Below, one piece after another: positions 16,557 through 25,988 of a stretch of 62,387 nt of DNA. The number at the start of each line of letters is the position of its first letter. Within the stretch, counting starts at the first letter, position 1. A program made the position numbers and the translations under genes. The notes under the pieces are model-generated. The model was not told the origin of the DNA, did not search any database, and saw only the letters and a program-made list of their open reading frames with translations. Origin of the DNA: [Leptolyngbya] sp. JSC-1 (GTDB taxonomy: Bacteria; Cyanobacteriota; Cyanobacteriia; Elainellales; Elainellaceae); NCBI GenBank assembly GCA_000733415.1, contig KL662192.1:1176472-1238858 (forward strand), given 5' to 3'.

Positions 16557-17564
16557 CTAACGGCCTCCAACAATATAGTTTGTAGCCGCAGTATCGTCAG
16601 GCAATGGCTCTAGCCTGCCTTGGGTGACTAAAGCTTGGTGGATCAAGGCTGCTACTTCTCCGCGTGTTGCAGGCCGATTGGGGTTGAGTACCTGAGGGTC
16701 GGGGTGGTTCACAACCACTCCTGCTTTGGTTGCTGCGAGTACATTCTCAGTGGCGGGTTGAGGAATCTGGTCAGCATCAACATAGTAGTCGTTGATAGTC
16801 AGCGAAGTTGGGGATTGGGCTGGCTCAGTCTGGGGATCTGCTGCTTGCGCTTCAGGGCTAGGTGCCGGGGCTGCGGGCGTGGGCGACTGCGACTGCACTC
16901 TTGCCGGACTCGCGACGACAGGGGCCATAAAGTAGGTCAACGCCAGGGGAAAAGGAAAGGGGTTTCTTGCCGCTCGCCGCCGAGCAGAGCGGGTTGGTGT
17001 AGTGGCTTGGGGCGTGTCGGCTGGGGCCTGAGTGGCCTCGGCGCTACTGGGAGCTGAAGCTGCTAAATTCAAATTGCTCGCTAAAGTGGAAATAGCTTCG
17101 ACTCTGGAAATAGAATCATTAGGCCGAAACGTACCGTCCGGATAACCTTGCATAAACCCCATTTCGGCAGCTTCTTCAATGGCTGGGGCTGCCCAGTAAT
17201 CGGTTGGTACATCCTCGTATACACTACCGCTTTCCAGTTGTCGTTCTGGCTCTTGATTAAAGGACTGTCGAACCATTGCTGCAAACTCATCTCGCGCTAC
17301 CGGATTTTCTGGTCGGAAGGTGCCATCTAGATAACCGGCAATAATATCCTGTGCTGCCAAAGTTTCAATAAAGGGCTGCGCCCAATGGTTTTGAATATCT
17401 GGAAAGGGAGCTGTCTGATTTTGATTAGGGGCAGCTTGATCCGGAGCAGCAAGAACGCGGTCGCAGAGAGGTAGAATTGTAGCGGCTCCAGCTACTGTTC
17501 CAGCGATTAAACCTGGAATTAATAGAGCTTTACTGGTCAATGCACGATCAAAAAGCCTAAACAC
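16557..17564 (-). CDS. SLH-domain protein, proline-rich
   Basis: The 335-residue product has an N-terminal hydrophobic segment (about 14-40, cleavage near VLAAPD) and three SLH motifs: FPDIQNHWAQPFIETL, YEDVPTDYWAAPAIEEA and a C-terminal TENVLAATKAGVVVNHPDP with NPNRPATRGEVAALIHQAL. A Pro/Ala/Ser/Gln-rich linker (about 195-275) replaces ordered sequence between SLH 2 and 3. It is paralogous to the protein at 4379-5602 as far as the shared YIVG motif, where this protein stops while the other continues for 170 residues. It is therefore either a natural short form or lost its C-terminal domain. Confidence 0.85.
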   Translation of the reverse strand: MFRLFDRALTSKALLIPGLIAGTVAGAATILPLCDRVLAAPDQAAPNQNQTAPFPDIQNHWAQPFIETLAAQDIIAGYLDGTFRPENPVARDEFAAMVRQSFNQEPERQLESGSVYEDVPTDYWAAPAIEEAAEMGFMQGYPDGTFRPNDSISRVEAISTLASNLNLAASAPSSAEATQAPADTPQATTPTRSARRRAARNPFPFPLALTYFMAPVVASPARVQSQSPTPAAPAPSPEAQAADPQTEPAQSPTSLTINDYYVDADQIPQPATENVLAATKAGVVVNHPDPQVLNPNRPATRGEVAALIHQALVTQGRLEPLPDDTAATNYIVGGR

Positions 17565-18020
17565 TGTACTTCTCCAATTCTTTACGCCATGCCTATATAT
17601 TGGCTTCCACCTCAGTTTAATGACTACATGCTTTTGCTTTCTCTATCTAATGGAGGAGAAGTATAACCATTCAGTGTATTGAGCAATTAATTTAATGCAT
17701 TAAAATGTATTGTTCTATACGATGAGTTCTATGAATAAACTTGTATCACATAGTGAAGGTTTGATTGTCAAGGTTTGATTGTCAAAGTTTGATTTTCAAA
17801 GTTCTCTTGACAAAGATTTAATTGCTGATTTGTTCAATAGCCTGAGCTAATCTGATTTACCCAGATACATCCTCACGTTTAATTTTCTACGGATGATTGC
17901 CATAGCTGCATGTTTGATTGGATTTGCTCCGTTTCTGACATTTCATCCGATAGCAAGATGTTCTAGCTTAGCCGCTCCTTACTATGGAAAACAATGATGA
18001 ATTGCAAGGAATAATGAAAT
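17565..18020. other. 456-bp AT-rich divergent promoter region
   Basis: No gene seen. It separates divergent SLH and PRC-barrel genes and includes the 14-bp triple repeat at 17758-17799. AT-rich stretches around 17690-17720 may hold promoters, but none is clear enough to place. Confidence 0.6.
17758..17799. repeat. 14-bp tandem repeat, three copies
   Basis: GGTTTGATTGTCAA occurs twice exactly, then a third copy with two changes (AGTTTGATTTTCAA). Confidence 0.85.
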
Positions 18021-18902
18021 ATGCCTCTAGTAAAGCTAGCAGATTTTTATCCTGAGCACCGCGACGCTGACACGGATGGTCGGTCGGACATAAAAGGTTT
18101 TGATGTTTACACACAAGCTGACGAAAAGGTCGGTTCAATTGACGATATTCTGGTTGATGATCAGACCGGGCGAATTCGTTATCTGGTAGTGGATACAGGC
18201 TTTTGGATCTTTGGCAAGAAGGTGCTGCTACCCATCGGTTTAGCAAACATTAGCTACAGCGATCGCCGCATTAATGTCAAGGGTTTGACGAAGCAGCAAG
18301 TCCAAGATCTGCCGAATTTTGATGAACTGGATAAGGTTGATTACGACTATGAAGAACAGGTCAGGGGCACCTATCGCCCGAACGTGATGAACACGGCGAC
18401 TGCGCCAAGCACGACAGCCTACGACCGCAATACCTACAGCTATGACCGCGATCCAGGTCTCTATCATTTGAATGAGCAGAATCACCAGTCGCTCAAACTC
18501 TATGAGGAACGCCTGGTTGCCAACAAGCAGCGCCAGAAGACTGGGGAGGTCTCTGTCGGCAAACATGTCGAAACCGAAACGGCTCGTGTTGCGGTTCCAA
18601 TCGAAAAAGAGCGCGTTGTGATTGAGCGGACTACTCCGACATCTGGCGCGGTGTCTAATGCAGCTGATGCCTTCCAGGAGGGGGAAGTTGCTCGGATGGA
18701 AGTCTACGAGGAAACTCCTGAGGTGCGGAAAGAGGCATTTGTGCGTGAGGAAGTTCGAGTCAAGAAAGTGGTGGAGCAGGATACGGTTGAAGCCGATGAA
18801 ACAGTACGCCGAGAGGAACTCGATTTGAACACAGAAGGCCGCTCAGCCGTAGATCGTAATAGAGATCAAAATAGAGATCAAAACCGGAATCGGAATCGTT
18901 AA
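18021..18902 (+). CDS. PRC-barrel / DUF2382 stress protein
   Basis: The 293-residue protein starts with a PRC-barrel domain (about 20-95: IKGFDVYTQADEKVGSIDDI, IRYLVVDTGFWIFGKKVLLP). The C-terminal half is a DUF2382 (YsnF/AvaK) domain (about 155-275) rich in Glu, Arg and Val (LKLYEERLVANKQRQKTGEV, VPIEKERVVIERTTP, VYEETPEVRKEAFVREEVRV). The tail is Asn/Arg/Asp/Gln low complexity. AvaK-type proteins accumulate in resting or stressed cyanobacterial cells. There is no signal peptide, so it is cytoplasmic or peripheral. It is a single-gene unit followed by a TIR element. Confidence 0.85.
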   Translation: MPLVKLADFYPEHRDADTDGRSDIKGFDVYTQADEKVGSIDDILVDDQTGRIRYLVVDTGFWIFGKKVLLPIGLANISYSDRRINVKGLTKQQVQDLPNFDELDKVDYDYEEQVRGTYRPNVMNTATAPSTTAYDRNTYSYDRDPGLYHLNEQNHQSLKLYEERLVANKQRQKTGEVSVGKHVETETARVAVPIEKERVVIERTTPTSGAVSNAADAFQEGEVARMEVYEETPEVRKEAFVREEVRVKKVVEQDTVEADETVRREELDLNTEGRSAVDRNRDQNRDQNRNRNR

Positions 18903-19029
18903 GCTGATCTGTATAACTCTCATTAGGGCAGGACTAGCCAATTCGTGAATCAATTGCGGTTCAGATTGGTGGTTTTGCCCTTGTTGTTTTTGATGCCATT
19001 TTCCCCAATTAATCCTATCTGTTCGTATA

Positions 19030-19139
19030 CAGCGTTTTTCACTCATGTGAGGTATGGGGGGTGTAGGGGCTTCGCCCCCACGCAAGGGCACTGCCCCTGC
19101 ACCCTGTTTTTTGTATCTTCATTAGCCTGAAAAAGGCTG
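19030..19139. mobile_element. MITE-like TIR element, copy B
   Basis: Inverted second copy of the element at 8577-8666, flanked by TA on both sides (19028-19029 and 19140-19141). It runs CAGCGTTTTTCACTCATGTG to AGCCTGAAAAAGGCTG. It is 20 bp longer than copy A because it holds an additional G/C hairpin (GGGCACTGCCC). It lies between the PRC-barrel gene and the frame-broken hydrolase, about 130 bp upstream of the latter. Confidence 0.75.
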
Positions 19140-19271
19140 TAACATTGCTGAACATATTGGGTAGAGAATTAAGCAAAAAAGTGACTTTCTCATATATCTT
19201 TCAAGCTTTTTGGCTTTGTTACAAACTGTTGATAAAATGGACTGAATCTAGAGTAGCTAGAATTTTATGCC

Positions 19272-20254
19272 ATGAATATTCGAGCATTTTTCCGAGCTGC
19301 TACGGTTGAGGAGGCTGCTTCTCCTTATAACACCATTCATCTCAAGGTTTTTTATCCAGCCCACATGACTGGCAGTGATCAAGAACAGGATCTGGGTGTT
19401 GTGCCTGCGGATACTCGACAGGCTCCATTCAAGGTTGTGGTTTTTTTAACGGAATTAACTGCGGTCCTGAACTGTATCAATGGCTGGCGGTTCAGTTGGC
19501 AGGGCGTGGATTGGTAGTTGTGACCTTTGCCTGGGTGTCTGAAAATATACCAGGAATGGTAGCTCTCACGCCAGGAGTTGATTTGAAGATGTTGACTCCT
19601 GGTATGTATGGCAAAGGTCCAACGGCTTCTGCCCTACCGGCACTGCTGAGAGCCTTGGAGCAATTACAAGTGGATGGGGTTTTGGCTGGTCTGCTTGACC
19701 TAGACCAGATCATTCTGGGCGGGCATTCTGCTGGTGGTCGGGTCGCCATCGAAAGTGCAAGTTCTCAGTTTTTTCCACAGGTTGTCGGATCGTTTGCCTA
19801 CGGTGCCCATACAGCGGCAACAGTCCAGCTAGGGTATGCGCCGAATACAATCTTACCTCTGCCAGATTCCTTGCCACTCCTATTGATTGGTGGAACCGAG
19901 GATGGTGTAATTGCCAAGAGCAGCCATCGCTATGGAGTGACTTGGGAAAACGCGACCACCCCAGTTCTGCGTACCTTTCAAGATGCGATTGCCGGTGGTC
20001 GAGGGGATAGCTATCTGTTGCTGCTGGAGGGGGCCAACCATTTTTCGATTGCCGATCCGTTTGATGCCACTACCGGTCGGCCCTTTCTGGACTTTCCAGC
20101 GACTCAGCCACCAGCACAACTGCGGGAATTAATGGCGGAAGCAATCGGTTTATTCATCGATGCCCATGTTCGTCACCAAACGCCAGCCCTCGAAGCGCTC
20201 GATCGCCTGCTAGCTGCCAACAATCCCCTAGTCGCGGCATTCGAGCGAAAATGA
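19272..20254 (+). pseudogene. alpha/beta hydrolase (chlorophyllase/DLH-like) with -1 frameshift
   Basis: Two overlapping frames together make one hydrolase of about 326 residues. Frame one (from ATG 19272) gives the N-terminal strands up to APFKVVVFL. The frame one base back continues NGINCGPELYQWLAVQLAGRG and runs to the stop at 20254. The second part has the nucleophile elbow GHSAGG, an acid candidate in LLIGGTEDGV and the His in EGANHFSIAD, as in chlorophyllase or dienelactone hydrolase-like enzymes. The switch lies at T TTT TTA (19442-19448), in phase for -1 slippage. It could be a programmed frameshift, a T lost from a homopolymer in the genome, or a sequencing error. Conservation of the downstream frame argues the break is recent or tolerated. 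Confidence 0.75.
19442..19448 (+). other. slippery heptamer T TTT TTA
   Basis: In the initial frame the codons read GTT TTT TTA ACG. The heptamer fits X XXY YYZ and a -1 slip gives AAC GGA ATT, exactly the frame of the downstream hydrolase domain. A weak stem, CTGAAC with GTTCAG, can form about 25 bases downstream. The sequence fits a programmed site but does not prove one. Confidence 0.4.
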
Positions 20255-20279
20255 GTTTAAATAACACATCATTTTTGTC

Positions 20280-20783
20280 TCAGAAGTCGTAGTAAGGGTT
20301 ATAGGGCAGATCGGTGCAGCCATAATCAATTCCCATCTTGTGTAATTCTGTGGTAATTTGGCTGCGATGATGGGTCTGATGGTTGAACAGTTGGATGTAG
20401 AAAAACGATCGCGACATTTTTCGATTGCGGTTCAAGCGTTGGCTCCAGAACTCAAGCATTTCATCAAGCCATGCTTGGGAACAGGTTTGTGATTCCTGCA
20501 ACAGTTTTTCATCCAAGTCAACCCGTGCGATTTTGAATTGATCATAATCGGGACAGGGAATGATGGTTGGCTCAAACTCTGGTAGAGTTTTTGTGTGGAT
20601 GGTGCTGTGAATCGCTTGATCAACATAAAGAATGTGATTTAGCGTGTTGAAGATCGAGTGGAAAAACATGCCGCGATCATCATGCTTCTGCTCAGTTGTC
20701 AATGAATCATATAGGGCAATTAGAGTTTCATTTTGCCACTTGTTGTACAAAGCCATAATTTCTAGAAATTTGGGTGTGATCAT
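20280..20783 (-). CDS. DinB-family metal-binding protein
   Basis: The 167-residue helical-bundle protein has the DinB/YfiT pattern. The metal-binding histidine of the second helix is in FNTLNHILYVDQ, and the C-terminal pair sits in NHQTHHRSQITTELHKMG. The DinB superfamily includes thiol-dependent transferases and stress-induced proteins of unknown activity. It ends DLPYNPYYDF, typical of the subfamily. It is convergent with the hydrolase and 168 bp from the methyltransferase start region on the same strand. The physiological role is unknown. Confidence 0.85.
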   Translation of the reverse strand: MITPKFLEIMALYNKWQNETLIALYDSLTTEQKHDDRGMFFHSIFNTLNHILYVDQAIHSTIHTKTLPEFEPTIIPCPDYDQFKIARVDLDEKLLQESQTCSQAWLDEMLEFWSQRLNRNRKMSRSFFYIQLFNHQTHHRSQITTELHKMGIDYGCTDLPYNPYYDF

Positions 20784-20951
20784 GATGCTTCAATCCAGAA
20801 TTTTCCAGTGTAGTTCTGATTTTTGAAGTTGATGGGGTTGCCTCAATGGTTGCTGCAAACTGGCTGGTAGTTTGCCAAAGATTTTTTGCTTGATTGCGCT
20901 GCAACCGTTGTGCGATTGAACCCAATTGACAGAATTGACACATCGGTTTTA

Positions 20952-22025
20952 CTAGCCCTTTTTGACAATGTAGTAATCGTTCATGATGTCATGCGGTAGC
21001 TGCTTGATCTCGATGCTGGCAAATCCTGCGGCTCTCAGCAACTGTAAGGCTTGCTCTTGCCCCCACATGGTACCCAATCCCATGCCACCTGCTGCTAACG
21101 ATACGGTCATACAATGCATACAGGAAATCGTATACAAAAGTGGAGCAAGGGGGTGATCGAGATTACCGCTGACTTCAGTAGACGCATGAATATCCTGCAT
21201 CAGATAGACGCCATCTGGTCGCAGTGCATTGTAAATGTTTCGCAGCACCGCATCGGGTCTAGCCTGATCGTGAACGGCGTCAAAGGTGGTGATCAAGTCA
21301 TAGCGTTCAACTTCATCGAGCAGCGTTGTATCTTTGACTTGAAATTGCACATTCGTGAGTTTGCGTTCTTGGGCTGTATTCATCGCGACCGCAATCGCGT
21401 CTTCACACAGGTCATAGCCCGTGAACCGACTATTGGGAAATAAGGTTGCCAATCGGTTCAGCGCACGACCGCTGCCACAGCCCACATCCAGCACATCAAT
21501 GCCACGAATCAGCGCATCAATCAAACCGGGCACCAGCGGCAGAATATGATCCTCTAATGCCGCCACAACGGTCTGCCCACTGTCCTCGGCCATGACTTCG
21601 TGGAAGCGATTAAAGGCAGAGTAAGGCACACCACCGCCTTTATGGAAACACTCCACGATTTGGTCTTCTACCGGTGCCAAGACTCCAATTTCTTGGGCAT
21701 AGGTGGCGATGTTGTCCGCCCCTGCCGATCGGGTTAGAAAGGCAGCATGCTCAGGTGGCAGCACATAGGTGCGTTGGGTTGGGTCATAGTCTACAAACCG
21801 TCCAACTACCATTGCATTCAGCCATTCTCGCACATACCGCTCATTGAGTCCGCTAGCATTGGCGATCTGTTGGCTGGTGGAGGGTGGTAACTTGGATAAG
21901 GTATCGAACAATTCAGTCCGGTGTCCAATTGAAATCATCAGGCATAATCCACCGCTATTGAGAATGTTCAGCATGCGTTCAGCGAATTGTTCGGCTTTGG
22001 TTGAGTCTAGAGTTTGAGTTGTCAT
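20952..22025 (-). CDS. winged-helix plus class I SAM methyltransferase
   Basis: The ATG has AGGAG 6 bp upstream. The 357-residue product has an N-terminal winged-helix-like dimerisation domain (about 20-100: TSQQIANASGLNERYVREWLNAM). A Rossmann methyltransferase domain follows (about 165-310: IDVLDVGCGSGRALNRLA, FTGYDLCEDAI, DLITTFDAVHDQARP, GVYLMQDIHA). This architecture matches Mycobacterium Rv2258c-type methyltransferases, whose substrate is unknown; plant O-methyltransferases share the layout. It is the first gene of a possible unit with the DinB gene downstream. Confidence 0.88.
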   Translation of the reverse strand: MTTQTLDSTKAEQFAERMLNILNSGGLCLMISIGHRTELFDTLSKLPPSTSQQIANASGLNERYVREWLNAMVVGRFVDYDPTQRTYVLPPEHAAFLTRSAGADNIATYAQEIGVLAPVEDQIVECFHKGGGVPYSAFNRFHEVMAEDSGQTVVAALEDHILPLVPGLIDALIRGIDVLDVGCGSGRALNRLATLFPNSRFTGYDLCEDAIAVAMNTAQERKLTNVQFQVKDTTLLDEVERYDLITTFDAVHDQARPDAVLRNIYNALRPDGVYLMQDIHASTEVSGNLDHPLAPLLYTISCMHCMTVSLAAGGMGLGTMWGQEQALQLLRAAGFASIEIKQLPHDIMNDYYIVKKG

Positions 22026-22095
22026 AGGTTTCTCCTGTTGTTACAAGTTACAGTTGTGTACACATACGTTTCTAATTGGCGGTTCACGCTCGTTA

Positions 22096-22126
22096 CCCCC
22101 TAAATTCCCCAGTTCTGAGGGACTTC
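22096..22126. repeat. G/C-tract dispersed repeat, short form
   Basis: CCCCCTAAATTCCCC and GAGGGACTTC match the first half of the element at 2707 with more mismatches. It lies in the 346-bp divergent gap (22026-22371), which otherwise holds no recognisable feature. Confidence 0.45.
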
Positions 22127-22371
22127 TATGAATAGGGAGTTGGGAAAGGAAATTCGCCGTTCAGCACCTTTTGGTGATGTTTCTACAGTAGCCCTCTAAT
22201 CTCAACCTGAAGTTCAGGAAAAGTTCAGGTATTTGATGATGCTGAACCTGAGGATCAGGAGGTCGGGCACCAGCTAAATCGGCTTAGAAATGCTAAGAAA
22301 CTCTTGCAATGGCGCATTGTCAGACCACATCAGAGTAGGATTGGCTAGTAGCTCAATCGCGTTCGCGTCCC

Positions 22372-25300
22372 ATGGAGTTTCAACACGCCCTAGAGACTGC
22401 AAACGAAGCTGTGCTAGCTTATCGGGGCAGTTCTCTCAACAAGTTAGAAGTTGCCCTGCTCGATGGAGTGTGGCACGAGCAAACCTATCAGGAAATTGCC
22501 GACGCTTTAGGCTATTCTGTCACCTATGTGGCTCAAGATACCGGCCCCAAATTCTGGAAACTACTGAGCCAAGCCTTAGGGGCACGGGTGACGAAAACCA
22601 ATGTCCGAACTGTTTTGGGGCGATGCTGGCAGGAGAAATGGCAGGAAGGCGCAGGAGAACGGTTTGCTTCTACCTCAGCCCCCGATCTGACCACTCGCAC
22701 TGATTGGGGCGATGCCATTGATATTAGCTCCTTCCACGGGCGCAGCCAAGAACTGGCTACCCTAGAACAGTGGATTAGGCAAGACCACTGTCGTCTGATT
22801 ACCCTGCTAGGGATTGGCGGAGTAGGCAAAAGTTCGCTGGCAGTCAAATTAGCACACCAACTGGTTGGGAGTGGGGGTACGGAGGGGCAGATTTTACCCC
22901 ATCACCCCTCCACCCCTCCACCCCTCCACTCTTTCGATTACGTGATCTGGCGTTCGCTCCGCAATGCCCCCTCCCTTGAAACCCTGCTAGCCGATCTCGT
23001 TCTATTTCTATCGCATCAGCAAGAACCCCACGGTGGACTGAACCAGCTATTGCGTTATTTCCGCTCGGCTCGCTGCTTACTGATTCTGGATAACGTAGAA
23101 ACTGTTTTTCAGGAGGGCGATCGAGCTGGGCACTACCGCGCTGGCTATGAAAATTATGGAGAACTGTGGCAGGTGATTGGCAAAACCGCGCATCAAAGCT
23201 GTGTTATTCTAACCAGCCGCGAGAAACCGTTGGAGCTACTGGAAATGGAAGGTATGGATGCGCCAGTGCGATCGCTGCAACTAAGCGGCTCGATCGAGAT
23301 CACCCAACCCATTTTGCAGCAAGAATTAATTGGTTCTAGTACTCAATGTCAGCGCTTGAGTGAACGCTATAGCCATAATCCGTTGGCGTTAAAGGTGGTT
23401 TCTAGTATTATCCATGAACTGTTTGATGGTGAGATTGAATTATTCTTAGAACAAAACGCTAGCTTGTTCAATGGTATACATCGGCTGCTAGAACAGCAGT
23501 TCGAACGGCTTTCCTATTTAGAACAAATTATTATGTACTGGTTAGCGATCAATCGGGAATGGACAACGATCGCTGAACTGGTAGAGGATATTATTCCAAC
23601 CGTATCTCGAACTCAGTTGCTCGAATCACTGGAATCATTGAAATGGCGTTCGCTGATCGAAACCCGAGCAGGGCGCTACACGCAACAACCTGTAGTGATG
23701 GAATATGTCAGCAATCGATTGATTGAAAAAATCAGCAGGGAATTAAACACAACAGAACTGGCTGCATTTCTGCGTTATGCGTTAATCAAAACCACCGCAA
23801 AAGACTACATTCGCGAAACCCAGGTTCGGCTAATTTTGCAGCCCATTGCTGACCAATTTCGCAGCACCTTCAGTTCCCAGGCTGCGCTCAATCAGCAAAT
23901 TCTAAAGCTCTTGCTCAGGATTCGGCAGACGGAAGCGACCTGTAGCGGCTATGGTGCTGGCAATTTGATCAACCTCTGCTGTCATTTAAACCTTGATTTG
24001 ACCGGCTTTGACTTCTCAAATTTAACGCTTCGGCAGGCATATCTACGGGATGCCAATTTCCATCACGTCAACTTTTCCCAGTCCCGCTTTGATCGATCAG
24101 ATTTTATCCAAAACTTTACCGCTATCTTTTCAACTGCCTTGAGCCGCGATGGCGAGTGGATGGCAACTGGAGAATACGATGGGCATGTTCGACTTTGGCG
24201 CATCGCAGACACTCAACTCATCCGCTCCATCTCAGCCCACAACAACTGGGTCTGGGCAACCCACTTCAGCCCTGACAACTCGACCTTAGTTACCGCCAGT
24301 GCCGACCGCCTGATCAAACTCTGGGACGTCCAGACGGGGCAATTGCTGCGCACGATCCAGGAAAGCATGAGTGTCATGACGGTTCGCTTCAGTCCCGATG
24401 GTCGGCTACTGGCTAGCGGTGGTGCAGACTGCGCAGTGAAACTCTGGGATGTTAGAACCGGTGAACTGGTCGCTACTATGCAGGGGCATGACAAATGGGT
24501 GTGGTCCGTTTGCTTTAGTGCCGATGGCACGACGCTTGTCAGTGGCGGAGATGACTGCATCATCAAGCTGTGGGATGTCGAGTCCGGGCGGCTTCTGAGG
24601 GCGCTAGAAGGTCATGATCACTGGGTCTGGTCGGTTTGCTTTAGTCCAGATGACAGGATCGTTGCCAGCGGCAGTTACGATCACACAGTGAAACTCTGGA
24701 ATATCAGTACCGGCAAGCTATTGCACACGCTGCGAGGGCACCAGGATTGGGTCGGGTCCGTGAGCTTTAGCCCTGACGGTGCTCTGCTTGCCAGTAGCAG
24801 TCATGATCACACGGTGAGGCTGTGGGATGTCGAGACCGGCAGCCTTCTGAACACTCTGCCAGGGCATCAGGACTGTGTTTTATCTGTTGGTTTCAGTCCC
24901 GATGGTCGGGTCCTTACTAGTAGTGGGGCAGACTGTACGGTGAAGTTTTGGGATGTGCAGACAAAGCAATTGTTGAACAGCTTGCAAGGTTATACCAATT
25001 GGGTCTGGTCAATCGATTTCAGCTCGGATGGTCGATGGCTGGCCAGCGGCAGTGCTGACTATACGGTAAAGCTCTGGGATCTGAATACAGGCAAGCGCTC
25101 AGCAACACTGCTAGGCCATCGCGGTTGGGTCCTATCGGTACGCTTTAGCCCGGATGGCCGGCTGCTGGCGAGCGCGGGTGCCGACTACAGAATCAAGCTA
25201 TGGGATAGTCAGACTGGCAAGCTTTTGCGAACCTTCCAAGGCCACACGGATTGGGTATTGTCGATCGACTTCAATCCAACTGGCACAATGCTTGTGAGCG

Positions 25301-25974
25301 GTAGCTACGACGGGACCATCAGGCTATGGGATGTCCAAACTGGAAACCCCATGCGCCCCCTACAATCCGCTGGCAATTGGGTCTTGGCTGTCGCTTTTAG
25401 CCCGGATGGAACGACCCTAGCGAGCGGCAATGCGGATGGGACGGTGAACTTGTGGGATGTCCCAAGTGGAGAGGTGTTGCAGACCCTATCTGGTCATACC
25501 AGTGCGGTATGGGGAATTGCTTTTGACTCTGATGGTAAAACCCTCGCTACTAGCAGTGAGGATTATATGGTTAAACTATGGGATACGCAAGATAGAAAAC
25601 TTTTGCGAACGTTTTTAGGCCACCAAAACTGGGTGATGTCGGTTCAGTTTAGTCCTGATGGTATACTGTTAGTTAGTGGCAGTAAGGATTACACGGCGAA
25701 GGTGTGGGATGTGCAGACGGGGAAATGTCTACACACGTTGCAGGATCATAACGATCGAGTCTTATCTGGTTGCTTTCATCCCTCTGGTGAGAGGTTTGCG
25801 ACTAGCAGTGCTGACGAAATGATAAAGCTATGGGATATGCAAACAGGACAATGTCTGAATACACTGAGAGCTGATCGTCCCTATGAGGGGATGGATATCA
25901 CTGGAATAACAGGATTAACTGAGGCACAAAAATTAACGTTGAAAGTGTTGGGAGCGATCGAAAATAAACTTTAA
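22372..25974 (+). CDS. STAND NTPase with NB-ARC and 14 WD40 repeats
   Basis: The 1200-residue protein starts with a small helix-turn-helix-like domain (YQEIADALGYSVTYVAQD, about 40-60). An NB-ARC-type NTPase follows (about 120-420), with the P-loop LLGIGGVGKSSLA, Walker B LLILDNVETVF and sensor VILTSREKP. A winged helix and helical region lead to a short pentapeptide-like stretch (LTGFDFSNLTLRQAYLRDAN, about 543-575). I count 14 WD40 repeats from about 585 to 1170 (each FSPDGxxLASGSxD...KLWD), enough for two seven-bladed propellers. Such proteins are signal-gated switches, often in stress or defence. No effector domain is obvious at the N-terminus. No ribosome site supports this ATG strongly. 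Confidence 0.92.
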   Translation: MEFQHALETANEAVLAYRGSSLNKLEVALLDGVWHEQTYQEIADALGYSVTYVAQDTGPKFWKLLSQALGARVTKTNVRTVLGRCWQEKWQEGAGERFASTSAPDLTTRTDWGDAIDISSFHGRSQELATLEQWIRQDHCRLITLLGIGGVGKSSLAVKLAHQLVGSGGTEGQILPHHPSTPPPLHSFDYVIWRSLRNAPSLETLLADLVLFLSHQQEPHGGLNQLLRYFRSARCLLILDNVETVFQEGDRAGHYRAGYENYGELWQVIGKTAHQSCVILTSREKPLELLEMEGMDAPVRSLQLSGSIEITQPILQQELIGSSTQCQRLSERYSHNPLALKVVSSIIHELFDGEIELFLEQNASLFNGIHRLLEQQFERLSYLEQIIMYWLAINREWTTIAELVEDIIPTVSRTQLLESLESLKWRSLIETRAGRYTQQPVVMEYVSNRLIEKISRELNTTELAAFLRYALIKTTAKDYIRETQVRLILQPIADQFRSTFSSQAALNQQILKLLLRIRQTEATCSGYGAGNLINLCCHLNLDLTGFDFSNLTLRQAYLRDANFHHVNFSQSRFDRSDFIQNFTAIFSTALSRDGEWMATGEYDGHVRLWRIADTQLIRSISAHNNWVWATHFSPDNSTLVTASADRLIKLWDVQTGQLLRTIQESMSVMTVRFSPDGRLLASGGADCAVKLWDVRTGELVATMQGHDKWVWSVCFSADGTTLVSGGDDCIIKLWDVESGRLLRALEGHDHWVWSVCFSPDDRIVASGSYDHTVKLWNISTGKLLHTLRGHQDWVGSVSFSPDGALLASSSHDHTVRLWDVETGSLLNTLPGHQDCVLSVGFSPDGRVLTSSGADCTVKFWDVQTKQLLNSLQGYTNWVWSIDFSSDGRWLASGSADYTVKLWDLNTGKRSATLLGHRGWVLSVRFSPDGRLLASAGADYRIKLWDSQTGKLLRTFQGHTDWVLSIDFNPTGTMLVSGSYDGTIRLWDVQTGNPMRPLQSAGNWVLAVAFSPDGTTLASGNADGTVNLWDVPSGEVLQTLSGHTSAVWGIAFDSDGKTLATSSEDYMVKLWDTQDRKLLRTFLGHQNWVMSVQFSPDGILLVSGSKDYTAKVWDVQTGKCLHTLQDHNDRVLSGCFHPSGERFATSSADEMIKLWDMQTGQCLNTLRADRPYEGMDITGITGLTEAQKLTLKVLGAIENKL

Positions 25975-25988
25975 AGGACTTTTAAGAG

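Noticed and set aside
20728..20943. 71-codon minus-strand ORF upstream of the DinB gene
   Set aside because: It overlaps the DinB start in another frame, has no ribosome site and no recognisable composition.
22290..22703. 137-codon ORF overlapping the start of the WD40 gene
   Set aside because: Cys/Arg/Ser-rich translation typical of an off-frame shadow; the in-frame STAND protein explains the DNA.
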